DNA of 64,000 nt from Polynucleobacter sp. MWH-Jannik1A5 (GCF_018881795.1 NZ_JACVPQ010000001.1:510718-574717), one strand, 5' to 3'. Positions 1-9,770 are shown, numbered from the stretch's first letter. The notes: generated by a model not told the origin, from the letters alone. Numbers and translations: made by a program.

Positions 1-1056
1 GACGCCTTACGCTTTACATTTGCTTCTTTAGCCTCGCTGGGTCGAAATATCAACTTCGATCAAAAGCGTTGCGAAGGCTATCGCAATTTCTGCAACAAAC
101 TTTGGAATGCCACGCGCTTTGTTCTCATGAACTGCTCCGGCAATGATGAGGACAACGGTCTAGCGCCTTGTGACAACCAATGCGGCCCAGAGGGGTATCT
201 AGATTTTTCAGCCGCCGATAAATGGATTGTTTCCCAACTCCAAAGAACTGAGGCCGATGTAGCCAAGGGCTTTGAAAACTATCGCTTTGACAATATTGCG
301 AGCAGCATTTACCAATTCGTATGGGATGAGTACTGCGATTGGTACTTGGAACTCGCCAAGGTGCAGCTACAAACGGGTACGCCCGCTCAGCAGCGCGCTA
401 CGCGTCGCACCCTATTGCGCGTTCTGGAAACGATCTTGCGCATGGCGCATCCATTGATCCCATTTATCACCGAGACACTTTGGCAAACCGTTGGGCCGAA
501 GTCCGGTAAAGAATTGGCCAAGCAAGCTAAGCAGACCATTGCACTCCAGCCTTACCCCGTTTCTCAACCAGAAAAGATTGATGAGCAAAGCGAAGCTTGG
601 GTAGCGCAGGTTAAAGCGATTGTGGATGCGTGTCGAAATCTTCGTGGCGAGATGCAAGTTCCACCAGGTCAAAAAGTGCCGCTTTGGATATATGGACCAC
701 AAGCATTCCTAGAAAAAGCCACGCCTTATTTAACAGCGCTAGCAAAGTTAGCTGAAGTCAAAATCTACAGCGATGAATCCGCCTTAGAAAAAGACGCTCC
801 AGGAGCGCCTATTGCGCTAGTTGGTGATATTAAGCTCTTGCTAAAGATTGAAGTAGATGTTGCCGCTGAGCGCACTCGCCTTGGCAAAGAGATTGAGCGC
901 TTAGCCAATGAGATTAATAAAGCCAAGGGCAAACTAAGCAATGAAAGCTTTGTCGCTCGCGCACCAGCTGACGTGGTTGCTCAGGAAAAGCAACGTCTTG
1001 CTGGTTTTGAACAAAATCACGAGAAACTTGTAGCACAATTAGAGCGTCTGAAATAA
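1..1056 (+). CDS. valS: Valine--tRNA ligase, C-terminal part (5' end outside window)
   Basis: The reading frame is open from the first base of the window and stops at TAA 1054-1056, so only the last ~351 residues are present. The fragment starts inside the end of the class I catalytic core (it reads [19 protein letters not shown]) and runs through the alpha-helical anticodon-binding domain. It ends in about 65 highly charged residues rich in K, E and R. That matches the C-terminal coiled-coil arm found in valyl-tRNA synthetases and not in leucyl or isoleucyl enzymes. The enzyme charges tRNA-Val in the cytoplasm. The HIGH and KMSKS motifs lie upstream of the window. galU follows 31 bases downstream on the same strand. 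Identity is firm; the true start cannot be seen. Confidence 0.96.
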   Translation, partial: DALRFTFASLASLGRNINFDQKRCEGYRNFCNKLWNATRFVLMNCSGNDEDNGLAPCDNQCGPEGYLDFSAADKWIVSQLQRTEADVAKGFENYRFDNIASSIYQFVWDEYCDWYLELAKVQLQTGTPAQQRATRRTLLRVLETILRMAHPLIPFITETLWQTVGPKSGKELAKQAKQTIALQPYPVSQPEKIDEQSEAWVAQVKAIVDACRNLRGEMQVPPGQKVPLWIYGPQAFLEKATPYLTALAKLAEVKIYSDESALEKDAPGAPIALVGDIKLLLKIEVDVAAERTRLGKEIERLANEINKAKGKLSNESFVARAPADVVAQEKQRLAGFEQNHEKLVAQLERLK

Positions 1057-1087
1057 TCAGCAGCCAAATAAAGCGATTGGAAGCCAT

Positions 1088-1972
1088 ATGCCGTTAAGCA
1101 CCAAAGCCGTCACCAAAGCAGTCTTTCCTGTTGCGGGCTTGGGTACCCGATTTTTACCAGCAACGAAAGCTAGCCCGAAAGAAATGTTGAATGTGGTGGA
1201 TAAGCCCCTCATTCAATATGCCGTGGAAGAGGCAATTGCTGCCGGCATTACTGAAATGATTTTCGTGACTGGTCGCAGCAAACGTGCCATTGAAGATCAC
1301 TTTGACAAAGCATATGAGCTCGAAGCTGAATTAGAGGCTAAAAATAAGCAGGCTCTTCTCGATATCGTTCGTAGTGTTAAGCCTAGCCACGTAGATTGCG
1401 TATATGTTCGCCAACCTGAAGCGCTTGGATTAGGTCATGCGGTTTTGTGTGCAGAGAAGTTGGTGCGTGATGAGCCATTTGCCATCATCTTGGCGGACGA
1501 CTTGTTAGATGGTCAACCTCCGGTTCTCAAGCAAATGCTAAAAGTTTTTGAAGAGCAAAATGGATCTGTAGTAGCGGTTGAAAAGATTGATCCTGCCAAG
1601 AGCAGCTCTTATGGAATCGTTTCTGGCGCCGAAGTCGCCAAAGGCATCTATCGCCTGAACGGCATTGTGGAAAAGCCACAACCAAAGGACGCGCCTTCTA
1701 ATTTGGCAGTAGTAGGACGTTATGTTCTCTCATCCGATATCTTTACTCATATTCGCAATCTCAAGCCTGGTGCAGGTGGAGAGATTCAGCTGACCGATGC
1801 GATTGCCTCTTTACTCAAAGAAGAGCCAGTATTTGCTTATGAATACGATGGCGTACGCTATGACTGCGGCAGCAAGCTGGGCTACCTCAAAGCATCTGTC
1901 GAGTTTGCCCTGCGCCACCCCGAAGTCTCTGCTGACTTTGCTGCTTACCTTAAGAGCCGTTCATTGACTTAA
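1088..1972 (+). CDS. galU: UTP--glucose-1-phosphate uridylyltransferase
   Basis: This 294-residue protein makes UDP-glucose from UTP and glucose-1-phosphate, the precursor for LPS core, exopolysaccharide and other glycosyl transfers. The N-terminal nucleotide-binding signature [12 protein letters not shown] is at about residues 16-27, followed by the SPKEML motif. ILADDLLD near residue 135 and the [10 protein letters not shown] motif near residue 237 are also typical. Length is normal for bacterial GalU. The ATG at 1088 places the signature at the usual distance from the N-terminus. It follows valS closely, and a strong bidirectional hairpin ends the unit before the convergent tusA. Confidence 0.97.
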   Translation: MPLSTKAVTKAVFPVAGLGTRFLPATKASPKEMLNVVDKPLIQYAVEEAIAAGITEMIFVTGRSKRAIEDHFDKAYELEAELEAKNKQALLDIVRSVKPSHVDCVYVRQPEALGLGHAVLCAEKLVRDEPFAIILADDLLDGQPPVLKQMLKVFEEQNGSVVAVEKIDPAKSSSYGIVSGAEVAKGIYRLNGIVEKPQPKDAPSNLAVVGRYVLSSDIFTHIRNLKPGAGGEIQLTDAIASLLKEEPVFAYEYDGVRYDCGSKLGYLKASVEFALRHPEVSADFAAYLKSRSLT

Positions 1973-1990
1973 ATTTTTATTGGCGGAATA

Positions 1991-2019
1991 AAAAAGGCAG
2001 AGATCTCTCTGCCTTTTTT
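1991..2019. terminator. Bidirectional rho-independent terminator between galU and tusA
   Basis: An 8-base stem GGCAGAGA (1996-2003) pairs with TCTCTGCC (2006-2013), flanked by A5 on the left and T6 on the right. The tight centre probably opens into a larger loop. The A and T tracts mean it can end galU transcripts on the plus strand and tusA/alaS transcripts on the minus strand. Confidence 0.88.
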
Positions 2020-2036
2020 ATTGTGATTGAAAGCTA

Positions 2037-2282
2037 CTACCTGCGCTTCATGAAAAATACCAATACATCGCCCTCAGTAGTGCTGGCAATTAGCTCGTTT
2101 CCAGTTTGTTTAGCAAAAGCCGGAAAGTCGTGAGCAGCACCAGCATCGGTTGCCTTGATCTTTAAGACTTCACCAGACTGCATGGTTGCCAAAGCTTTCT
2201 TGGTGCGCAGGATAGGCAATGGACAGTTCATGCCAATGGCATCTACTTCTGCATTAAAGGCAATGTTCACTGATTCATTCAT
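2037..2282 (-). CDS. tusA: TusA/SirA-family sulfurtransferase
   Basis: This 81-residue protein has the hallmark CPLP motif with the persulfide-carrying cysteine at residue 20 ([15 protein letters not shown]), followed by the short beta-alpha-beta-alpha-beta fold typical of TusA/YedF/SirA proteins. Family members relay sulfur for tRNA 2-thiouridine, molybdopterin or Fe-S metabolism. Which of these applies is not shown by the sequence. Its ATG overlaps the alaS stop codon (ATGA, 2279-2282), so it is translationally coupled behind alaS. It shares a terminator with convergent galU. The family call is firm; the exact TusA role is inference. Confidence 0.88.
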   Translation of the reverse strand: MNESVNIAFNAEVDAIGMNCPLPILRTKKALATMQSGEVLKIKATDAGAAHDFPAFAKQTGNELIASTTEGDVLVFFMKRR

Positions 2283-4903
2283 TTACTTGCTACCCAATCT
2301 TTAACGCCTGCCAAAGCAGCGCCTAACTTACTTGGATCAGTGCCGCCGGCCATTGCCATTTCTGGTTTGCCGCCACCTTTACCACCCACTTGCTGCGCAA
2401 CGAAGTTCACGAGATCACCTGCCTTCACTTTGCCAATCGAGTCAGCGGTTACGCCAGCAATCAAGCTCACTTTACCCCCTTGAACTGATGCCAACACAAT
2501 GGCGGCAGTCTTGAGCTTAGCTTTGAGAGCATCCATAGTTTCACGAAGCACACCCGCATCTGCGCCATCCAGACGAGCAGCAAGCACTTTGATGCCATTG
2601 ACGTCAATTGCTTGTCCAGCCAACTCATCACCCTGGCTTGCGGCTAGTTTGGAGTTCACTTTTTCTAACTCACGCTCAGCTTGGCGCAGGCTTTCTTGGA
2701 GCTGTGCCACACGATTCACTAAATCACCCGGATGGGTTTTCAGAATCGCTGCAGCTTCATTAATTTTGTCTTCCAAGCCTTGCAAGAACTGCAATGCATT
2801 ATTACCAGTCACTGCCTCAACGCGACGAATGCCAGCAGCAACACCGCCTTCAGAAACAATCTTTAAGCTACCAATATCTCCGGTACGTGATACGTGCGTG
2901 CCACCACAGAGCTCTTTAGAAGAGCCGATCTCGAGCACGCGCACCTCATCACCGTACTTCTCCCCAAAGAGCATCATGGCGCCTGTCTTTTGCGCATCAT
3001 CCAAAGACATAACCTTGCCTGAAGTTGCTGTATTTTCCAAAATCTCTTGGTTAACAATATCTTCAATGCGGCGGATTTGCTCCGCAGTTATCGGTGCGTT
3101 GTGCGTAAAGTCAAAACGGGTCTTATTGGCATCCACTAAAGAACCTTTTTGCTGAACATGATCGCCCAATACTTCACGCAATGCTTTATGCAAGATATGC
3201 GTCGCGCTGTGATTGCGCATCGTATCGGTTCTTTGTTGGGTATCCACGATTGCATTGAGTACATCACCCACTTTGAGCTCGCCCTCAAGTACTTCGCCCT
3301 GATGACCAAATACATCCGCTTGAATCTTGAAAGTATCCTCTACGGCAAAACGGATACTTTCATTACGGAGTTCGCCTTTGTCGCCAACCTGACCACCAGA
3401 TTCTGCGTAAAAAGGAGTGTTATCTAAAACAATCACGGCCGCATCACCCGCTTTAACGGATGACACTGCTGAACCATCCACATAAAGGGCAGTCACTTGA
3501 GCACCCTCATGTTTTAAGGTGTCGTAGCCATGAAACTGGGTAGGTGTACCCTTGTAATCTAAGCCTTGGGCCACTTTGAACTTACCAGCTGCCCTAGCTT
3601 GATCGCGTTGCTTTTGCATCGCTACTTCAAAGCCCTCGCCATCCACTGTCACGCCACGCTCACGACAAACGTCAGCCGTTAAATCCAACGGGAAGCCAAA
3701 AGTGTCATGCAAGCGGAATGCAGTTTCACCATCAACTACTTTTGCACCGCCAGCTAGAGCACCATCCAAAATTTCCATGCCGTTAGCAATCGTTTGGAAG
3801 AAGCGCTCCTCTTCTTGCTTGATAACTTCACTGACTTTATCTTGCGCAGCACGCAACTCTGGATAGGCATCACCCATCTCTTTAACAAGCGCTGGAACCA
3901 ACTGATAGAAAAATGGTTTACGAGCACCGAGTTTATAACCGTGACGAATTGCACGACGCGCGATACGACGCAGAACATACCCACGCCCAGCATTACCCGG
4001 AATCACGCCATCCACTACGATGAAGCTACATGCGCGAATATGGTCAGCGATTACTTTAAGTGAGGGACTGTTCGCATCACAATTTTCACCCCCAGCAGCG
4101 TCTACAGCTTCCTTAGAAGCCTTGAGTAGATTGACGAAGAGGTCGATTTCATAATTGGAGTGAACATGCTGCAAGACTGCCGCAATACGCTCAAGACCCA
4201 TGCCCGTATCAACACTTGGCTTAGGCAGCGGATGCATCACGCCTGCTTCATCTCGGTTGAACTGCATGAACACGTTATTCCAAATTTCGATATAACGATC
4301 ACCATCTTCATCTGGGCTTCCAGGAGGGCCGCCAGCAATATGATCGCCATGATCGTAAAAAATTTCAGTACAAGGTCCACATGGGCCTGTATCACCCATC
4401 ATCCAAAAATTGTCTGATGCGTAACGCCCACCCTTGTTGTCACCAATGCGAATGATGCGATCGACTGGAATGCCAATCTGCTTATTCCAAATCTCAAAAG
4501 CTTCATCGTCTTCTGCGTAGACGGTAACCAAGAGTTTTTCTTTGGGCAATTTAAAAGTCTGAGTCAATAAGTCCCAGGCAAATTGAATGGCTTCCTTCTT
4601 GAAATAGTCCCCAAAAGAGAAATTTCCGAGCATTTCAAAAAAGGTGTGATGGCGGGCGGTATAGCCCACGTTATCTAAGTCATTGTGTTTTCCACCTGCC
4701 CGGATGCACTTTTGGGCAGTCGTGGCACGGTTATAGGGGCGCTTATCAAAACCTAAAAACACGTCCTTAAACTGGTTCATACCTGCATTGGTAAATAGCA
4801 GGGTTGGATCATCCCCCGGAACTACCGGGCTGGACGGGACGATTTGGTGGCCTTTTTGGGCGAAGAAATCCAGGTAAGCCTGGCGAATTTGGGAGACTTT
4901 CAT
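2279..4903 (-). CDS. alaS: Alanine--tRNA ligase
   Basis: An 874-residue class II synthetase that charges tRNA-Ala and edits mischarged Ser/Gly. The N-terminal catalytic domain begins [15 protein letters not shown] and contains [10 protein letters not shown] and the class II motif regions. The editing domain carries the zinc-site motifs [11 protein letters not shown] and CGGTHV. A C-terminal C-Ala domain ends in a Gly-rich stretch ([18 protein letters not shown]). Length and domain order are standard. The start ATG at 4903 has no Shine-Dalgarno sequence but sits 7 bases after a GATAAT hexamer, so the mRNA may be leaderless. tusA overlaps its 3' end by 4 bases. Confidence 0.98.
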   Translation of the reverse strand: MKVSQIRQAYLDFFAQKGHQIVPSSPVVPGDDPTLLFTNAGMNQFKDVFLGFDKRPYNRATTAQKCIRAGGKHNDLDNVGYTARHHTFFEMLGNFSFGDYFKKEAIQFAWDLLTQTFKLPKEKLLVTVYAEDDEAFEIWNKQIGIPVDRIIRIGDNKGGRYASDNFWMMGDTGPCGPCTEIFYDHGDHIAGGPPGSPDEDGDRYIEIWNNVFMQFNRDEAGVMHPLPKPSVDTGMGLERIAAVLQHVHSNYEIDLFVNLLKASKEAVDAAGGENCDANSPSLKVIADHIRACSFIVVDGVIPGNAGRGYVLRRIARRAIRHGYKLGARKPFFYQLVPALVKEMGDAYPELRAAQDKVSEVIKQEEERFFQTIANGMEILDGALAGGAKVVDGETAFRLHDTFGFPLDLTADVCRERGVTVDGEGFEVAMQKQRDQARAAGKFKVAQGLDYKGTPTQFHGYDTLKHEGAQVTALYVDGSAVSSVKAGDAAVIVLDNTPFYAESGGQVGDKGELRNESIRFAVEDTFKIQADVFGHQGEVLEGELKVGDVLNAIVDTQQRTDTMRNHSATHILHKALREVLGDHVQQKGSLVDANKTRFDFTHNAPITAEQIRRIEDIVNQEILENTATSGKVMSLDDAQKTGAMMLFGEKYGDEVRVLEIGSSKELCGGTHVSRTGDIGSLKIVSEGGVAAGIRRVEAVTGNNALQFLQGLEDKINEAAAILKTHPGDLVNRVAQLQESLRQAERELEKVNSKLAASQGDELAGQAIDVNGIKVLAARLDGADAGVLRETMDALKAKLKTAAIVLASVQGGKVSLIAGVTADSIGKVKAGDLVNFVAQQVGGKGGGKPEMAMAGGTDPSKLGAALAGVKDWVASK

Positions 4904-4939
4904 GCCGATAATTATCGCATTGGCACTAGCCTAGGGCAA
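4904..4939 (-). promoter_or_regulatory. Probable alaS promoter with start codon at or near +1
   Basis: On the minus strand TTGCCC (4939-4934) is followed by a 17-base spacer and GATAAT (4916-4911), then 7 bases to the alaS ATG. Transcription would begin at or within a base or two of the A of ATG. This is the best-formed member of the leaderless-like set in the window. Confidence 0.68.
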
Positions 4940-5025
4940 ACGCTAGGTAAGAAGCCCCAAACCTGCCTTACAATCCCACAACATCAATAAAAATCGGCAG
5001 TTAAGTCGACAACAAGGAGAGCAAC

Positions 5026-5487
5026 TTGAAAATTCGCAATCAACGGGATTTTGGGGCCGGGATCATGTATATGGTCATTGGCCTCTTCTTCGCCATCATG
5101 GCCACAAACTACCCAATGGGAACTGCTGCCAAAATGGGTCCAGGCTATTTCCCGTTCTATTTAGGCATCTTAATGTTCCTATTAGGCCTTTTAGTGGCAG
5201 TTAAGGCCTTTGGTGCCAAAGCAGCGATTGAATCCATCCCTAAATTTAATTGGCGCATCATGGCGCAAATTACTGGCGCAGTAGTGCTTTATGGCTTATT
5301 GCTTCCACGCATGGGATTCTTGGTTGCCATAGTCGTATTGGTTTTTGTTGCCGCTAGCGCCAGCAGAGAATTTACCTGGAAAGGTACTGCTATTAATGCA
5401 GCCTTCTTAGTGACATTTACTTATTCAGTTTTTGTGTTGGGCCTGAAACTTCAGTTCCCACTCCTGCCTGTATTCCTACAACAATAA
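5026..5487 (+). CDS. tctB: Tripartite tricarboxylate transporter, small membrane subunit TctB
   Basis: A 153-residue membrane protein with four predicted hydrophobic segments in the TctB arrangement: one near residues 12-30, a second after KMGPGYFPFYLGI, and two more in the second half. In TTT systems TctB pairs with the large permease TctA and a periplasmic binding protein TctC to import carboxylates such as citrate or related acids. The substrate here is unknown. The start is a TTG at 5026, supported by a strong AAGGAGA at 5014-5020, 5 bases upstream. tctA begins 19 bases after its stop. No tctC is beside the pair. Confidence 0.88.
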   Translation: MKIRNQRDFGAGIMYMVIGLFFAIMATNYPMGTAAKMGPGYFPFYLGILMFLLGLLVAVKAFGAKAAIESIPKFNWRIMAQITGAVVLYGLLLPRMGFLVAIVVLVFVAASASREFTWKGTAINAAFLVTFTYSVFVLGLKLQFPLLPVFLQQ

Positions 5488-5506
5488 CGAACCGGGACTC
5501 TGAAAA

Positions 5507-7009
5507 ATGGATTTATTTGCTAACTTAGCTCTCGGTTTTGATACCGCGTTCACGCTACAAAATCTTCTGTACTGCCTGATCGGCTGTATCTTGGGAACAT
5601 TGATTGGCGTACTGCCAGGCCTTGGCCCAATTGCAACGATTGCGATGCTGTTGCCTGCCACCTATGCGCTGCCTCCAATTGCCGCCTTAATTATGTTGGC
5701 TGGTATTTACTATGGCTCACAATATGGTGGATCGACCACTGCGATTTTGCTCAACATTCCGGGGGAGACGTCGTCGGTGGTAACTGCGATCGATGGCTAC
5801 CAAATGGCCCGCAATGGCCGAGCCGGTGTTGCCTTGTTTACCGCGGGTACCGCCTCCTTCTTTGCAGGTTGCGTAGCTACTTTGGTATTGGCAGCTTTTG
5901 CAGCGCCGCTTTCCCAACTCGCATTTAAGTTCGGTCCCGCCGAGTACTTCTCGTTAATGGTCTTGGGCTTAATTGGTGCAGTGGTATTGGCATCCGGCTC
6001 CTTGATCAAAGCGATTGGCATGATCATCTTGGGTCTCTTAATGGGCTTGATTGGTACCGACGTGAACTCTGGTGTGTCACGCTACGCATTTGATATTCCT
6101 GAGCTCAGCGATGGTATCGGCTTCGTTGCAGTTGCCATGGGCGTATTTGGCTTTGCAGAAATCATGGGTAACCTTGAGAAGACCGGTGACGACGAGGGTT
6201 TCCTCAATAAGCTCACCAGCATGGTACCCAGCAAGAACGATTTGAAGCGCATGGTTCCATCGATTTTGCGCGGCACAACGATTGGTTCTGTTTTGGGAAT
6301 TCTGCCAGGCGGTGGCGCTGCATTAGCCGCATTTGGCGCCTACTCTGTTGAGAAGAAAACCTCCAAGTACAGCAATGAATTCGGCAAAGGTGCGATTGAG
6401 GGTGTTGCCGGTCCTGAAGCAGCAAACAATGCTGCTGCTCAAACCTCATTCATTCCATTGCTCACATTGGGTATCCCACCAAATGCGGTGATGGCTTTGA
6501 TGGTTGGCGCAATGACCATTCATAACATTCAACCAGGTCCACAGGTAATGACCAGCAACCCAGCTTTGTTCTGGGGCCTGATCGCCTCCATGTGGATTGG
6601 TAACGTGATGTTGATTCTCTTGAACTTGCCTTTGATTGGTATTTGGGTAAAGCTCTTGAAGATTCCTTATCGCTTCCTCTACCCAGCAATTTTGGTGTTC
6701 TGCTGTATCGGCGTGTACACCGTAAATAACACTGTGTTTGATGTTTATGTAACCGCAGGCTTTGGCTTGATTGGTTACCTGTTCTTCAAATTGGGTTGCG
6801 AACCACCTCCATTGTTGTTGGGCTTCGTACTTGGACCAATGATGGAAGAGAACTTCCGTCGCGCCCTACTGTTATCCCGTGGTGACTTCTCCACTTTTGT
6901 AACCCGCCCACTTTCCTTAGGTCTACTCATTGCAGCAGCCCTTCTGGTAGTGATCGTGGCTCTGCCAGCAGTGAAGAAGACTCGCGAAGAGGCGTTTGTG
7001 GAAGATTAA
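5507..7009 (+). CDS. tctA: Tripartite tricarboxylate transporter, large permease TctA
   Basis: A 500-residue, very hydrophobic protein with roughly a dozen membrane segments. It contains the conserved TctA signatures GVLPGLGPIATIAMLLP near residues 38-54, YYGSQYGGSTTAILLN shortly after, and a second repeat-like motif GILPGGGAALAAFGAY near residues 264-279. It forms the transport channel of a TTT-family secondary carboxylate importer together with TctB. The pair is co-oriented and tightly spaced, followed by a terminator. The binding protein that decides the substrate must be encoded elsewhere, which is common in Burkholderiales where tctC paralogs are dispersed. Substrate therefore cannot be assigned. 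Confidence 0.94.
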   Translation: MDLFANLALGFDTAFTLQNLLYCLIGCILGTLIGVLPGLGPIATIAMLLPATYALPPIAALIMLAGIYYGSQYGGSTTAILLNIPGETSSVVTAIDGYQMARNGRAGVALFTAGTASFFAGCVATLVLAAFAAPLSQLAFKFGPAEYFSLMVLGLIGAVVLASGSLIKAIGMIILGLLMGLIGTDVNSGVSRYAFDIPELSDGIGFVAVAMGVFGFAEIMGNLEKTGDDEGFLNKLTSMVPSKNDLKRMVPSILRGTTIGSVLGILPGGGAALAAFGAYSVEKKTSKYSNEFGKGAIEGVAGPEAANNAAAQTSFIPLLTLGIPPNAVMALMVGAMTIHNIQPGPQVMTSNPALFWGLIASMWIGNVMLILLNLPLIGIWVKLLKIPYRFLYPAILVFCCIGVYTVNNTVFDVYVTAGFGLIGYLFFKLGCEPPPLLLGFVLGPMMEENFRRALLLSRGDFSTFVTRPLSLGLLIAAALLVVIVALPAVKKTREEAFVED

Positions 7010-7033
7010 TTCCCGCCACCTCTCCAGAAACAG

Positions 7034-7058
7034 GCCCGCAGCAGTTTGCGGGCTTTTT
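7034..7058 (+). terminator. Rho-independent terminator after tctA
   Basis: GCCCGCA (7034-7040) pairs with TGCGGGC (7047-7053), followed by T5. It ends the tctBA unit. A TTG in frame with glnS lies inside this hairpin and was rejected as a start for that reason. Confidence 0.88.
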
Positions 7059-7059
7059 C

Positions 7060-7093
7060 TTTATGGGCCAAGGGTTTTCTCTACAATGTGGCT
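7060..7093 (+). promoter_or_regulatory. Probable glnS promoter, -10 immediately before the start codon
   Basis: TACAAT at 7082-7087 is followed by 6 bases and then the glnS ATG at 7094. The -35 region is weak (TTTATG at 7060-7065 with a 16-base spacer). No Shine-Dalgarno sequence is present, so a leaderless mRNA is likely. Confidence 0.55.
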
Positions 7094-8866
7094 ATGTCAC
7101 AAGATAGCAAACCCTCTAAAGCCAATGCCGGCGCTGTAGCCGAACCGTCTAACTTCTTACGTCAGATCATTGATCATGACTTAGCAAGCGGCGCTTTTTC
7201 ACAGCGTACTAATTTAGCTGGTGAGGCTATCCCTTCAATCATCACTCGTTTCCCGCCTGAGCCAAATGGCTACCTACATATTGGCCACGCCAAAAGTATT
7301 TGCCTGAACTTTGGCTTGGCTGCTGATTACAACAATCAATCTGGCGGTGCGCGCTGCAATATGCGTTTGGACGATACCAACCCAGTCAAAGAAGATGTTG
7401 AGTACGCTGATAGCATTTTGGATGCAGTGAAGTGGCTAGGATTTGATTGGGGAACTCACCTCTATCATGCAAGCGATTACTTTGATCGCCTCTATGAGTT
7501 TGCCGAAATCTTGATTGAAAATGGCAAAGCGTATGTTGATAGTCAGAGTGCTGATGATATCCACACCAATCGCGGCAACTTTGGGCAAGTAGGTAAAAAT
7601 AGTCCTTTTCGCGATCGTAGCCCAGAAGAAAATCTCAAGCTATTCCGCGAGATGCGCGATGGAAAATTCAAAGATGGTGAGCATGTTCTTCGCCTAAAGA
7701 TTGATATGGCGCATCCGAATATCGTGATGCGTGACCCTGTGGTTTATCGCATCCGCCATACCGATCACCACCGTACCGGCAGCAAGTGGTGCATCTACCC
7801 CTTATACGACTTTACCCATTGCATCTCTGATGCGCTAGAGAACGTCTCCCATTCCATATGCACACTGGAGTTTGAGAACAATCGTCCGCTTTATGACTGG
7901 ATTGTGAATTCTCTAAAAGAATTAGGCGTATTTAAAGATCCAGTGCCACATCAATACGAATTCGCTCGCCTCAATCTGACTTATACGATCACCAGCAAAC
8001 GCAAGTTATTGCAGCTAGTTGAAGAAAAGCATGTTGAGGGCTGGGATGATCCGCGTATGCCAACCATCGTAGGTATCCGTCGTCGCGGCTATACCCCTGA
8101 AAGTATTCGTTTGTTCTGTGAGCGAATTGGCGTTTCTAAGGCAGACAGCTGGATTGATATGAGCACTCTTGATCAAGCGCTTCGCGATGATCTTGAAGTC
8201 AGAGCACCACGCGCTACTGCAGTACTGAAACCACTCAAGCTTGTAGTGGAAAACTTTGATGCCTCAGCAAAAGAGGCATGCTCTGCACCACGTCACCCCA
8301 ATCATCCAGAATGGGGTAATCGTGAGTTTAATTTCACACGCGAGTTGTGGATTGAAGCAGATGACTTTATGCAAGAACCAATCAAGGGCTTCTTTAGACT
8401 GTATCCACCAATTGGTGATCAGTCTGGCAGTCGTGTGCGCTTACGCCATGGCTTTGTAGTCGAGTGCACAGGCTTTGAAACTGATGCTCAAGGCAATGTG
8501 ACGCAAGTAAACGTTACCCACTTCCCAGACAGCAAGAGCGGGACGCCAGGCTCCAATAATTACAAGGTCAAAGGTAATATTCATTGGATTAGCGCTGCCG
8601 AGGCTATACCTGCAGAAGTGCGTCTTTATGACCACCTCTTTAGCGACCCTCATCCAGACAGCGGTGATAAGAATTTCCTGGATGCAATCAACTCAAACTC
8701 CAAGCAAACCATTGCTGCTTATTTAGAGCCCTGCATGAAAGATGCTAAGCCTGAAGATCGCTTTCAGTTTGAGCGCCACGGTTACTTTGTTGCCGATCAA
8801 AAAGATTGCCAACCTGGCAAGCCAGTATTTAACCGTACGGTTGGCCTTAAGGATTCTTGGAAATAG
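7094..8866 (+). CDS. glnS: Glutamine--tRNA ligase
   Basis: A 590-residue class I synthetase that directly charges tRNA-Gln. The HIGH motif sits in FPPEPNGYLHIGHAKS (HIGH at residues 62-65). The KMSKS-equivalent is TSKRK at residues 300-304, within YTITSKRKLLQL. The C-terminal half forms the two anticodon-binding beta-barrels. I chose ATG 7094 because the alternative upstream TTG (7046) lies inside the tctA terminator and would add residues not seen in the family. A TACAAT box ends 6 bases before this ATG. Its last 20 bases overlap the 3' end of the convergent SDR gene. Presence of glnS implies a direct rather than only transamidation route to Gln-tRNA. Confidence 0.97.
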   Translation: MSQDSKPSKANAGAVAEPSNFLRQIIDHDLASGAFSQRTNLAGEAIPSIITRFPPEPNGYLHIGHAKSICLNFGLAADYNNQSGGARCNMRLDDTNPVKEDVEYADSILDAVKWLGFDWGTHLYHASDYFDRLYEFAEILIENGKAYVDSQSADDIHTNRGNFGQVGKNSPFRDRSPEENLKLFREMRDGKFKDGEHVLRLKIDMAHPNIVMRDPVVYRIRHTDHHRTGSKWCIYPLYDFTHCISDALENVSHSICTLEFENNRPLYDWIVNSLKELGVFKDPVPHQYEFARLNLTYTITSKRKLLQLVEEKHVEGWDDPRMPTIVGIRRRGYTPESIRLFCERIGVSKADSWIDMSTLDQALRDDLEVRAPRATAVLKPLKLVVENFDASAKEACSAPRHPNHPEWGNREFNFTRELWIEADDFMQEPIKGFFRLYPPIGDQSGSRVRLRHGFVVECTGFETDAQGNVTQVNVTHFPDSKSGTPGSNNYKVKGNIHWISAAEAIPAEVRLYDHLFSDPHPDSGDKNFLDAINSNSKQTIAAYLEPCMKDAKPEDRFQFERHGYFVADQKDCQPGKPVFNRTVGLKDSWK

Positions 8867-9743
8867 TTTTTAGAAAATGTCCTACGCTTGGATAGCGTAG
8901 TGGTGTTTTTAACTCAGGTAAGCGAGCGTTAGTTACTCTACGAGACTCGCGCATAAATGACCACAGCATTGGGCTAACGATTTTCTGCAATTCATTACCA
9001 GGCAATCGAGTCGGTCTTTCTAGCCCAAAGGCATCTGCGACTTCATCAAAGTAATCGCCCATCTTCGTTTCGCCACCATCGCAGGCATTAATGATGCGCT
9101 GAGGTTTTCCGTGATACACCGCCGCACACACCAATCTAGCTAAATCATCGCTGTGAATATGATTGGAGTAAGCATCTTCCTCAGGTAGCAACGCCGGAGT
9201 TTGAGATTCCAAGCGCTCTATTGGCAAACGATCAGCGGCATAAATACCAGGGACACGCAAAATCGTTACCGCTACACCATTTGCAGGCCCCCACAAGCGA
9301 ATTGCTTGCTCAGCATCCACCCTTCTTTTGGCACGCTCGCTTTGGGGGTTTACCGGAGTAATTTCACTCACCTTTGCACCCCGATGATCCCCATAGACAC
9401 CTGTAGTACTGATATAGATCAGGCGCCTGACGGCATTAGAGCCTTGGGCTAAAATTCGAATTAGGTTGCGGGTTCGGCAATCGCGATTTCCACTATTTTG
9501 AGGTGGTGCCAAATGAATCACGGTTTGCGCTAAACCGGCCAGGCGCCATAAAGACTCTGGTTTATCCAGGTTACCCAAAATAGGAGTCGCGCCTACCTCC
9601 CTCAACTCCTGAAAGCGACCCTGCTGAGAAGTAAGTGCAAAAACACGATGGCTTCGCGATAGCTGCTTGGCTACCCGAAGACCAATATCTCCGCAGCCAA
9701 TAATCAGGATTGAAGGTTTACCAAAAGATTGCATAAGTGACAT
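8847..9743 (-). CDS. SDR-family NAD(P)-binding protein (YeeZ-like epimerase/reductase)
   Basis: A 298-residue Rossmann-fold protein. The N-terminal dinucleotide-binding motif IIGCGDIGLRVAKQL is at about residues 14-28, and ISTTGVYGD near residue 113 holds the expected active-site region of extended/atypical SDRs. It resembles the YeeZ-like group of NAD-dependent epimerase/dehydratase proteins, whose substrate is generally unknown. It lies between convergent glnS (20-base overlap at 8847-8866) and the divergent ferredoxin-reductase gene 27 bases away. Family assignment is good; no function beyond NAD(P)-dependent chemistry should be assumed. Confidence 0.82.
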   Translation of the reverse strand: MSLMQSFGKPSILIIGCGDIGLRVAKQLSRSHRVFALTSQQGRFQELREVGATPILGNLDKPESLWRLAGLAQTVIHLAPPQNSGNRDCRTRNLIRILAQGSNAVRRLIYISTTGVYGDHRGAKVSEITPVNPQSERAKRRVDAEQAIRLWGPANGVAVTILRVPGIYAADRLPIERLESQTPALLPEEDAYSNHIHSDDLARLVCAAVYHGKPQRIINACDGGETKMGDYFDEVADAFGLERPTRLPGNELQKIVSPMLWSFMRESRRVTNARLPELKTPLRYPSVGHFLKTISKNP

Positions 9744-9770
9744 CGTAACGATTTATTGAAAGGAATGAGA

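Noticed and set aside
2499-3155. 218-residue open frame on the plus strand opposite alaS
   Set aside because: Ser/Thr/Arg-rich with no recognisable domain and fully inside the complete alaS gene. It is a shadow.
7046-7093. Longer glnS with a TTG start at 7046
   Set aside because: The TTG is inside the tctA terminator stem, and the extra 16 residues do not fit the family. ATG 7094 is used.
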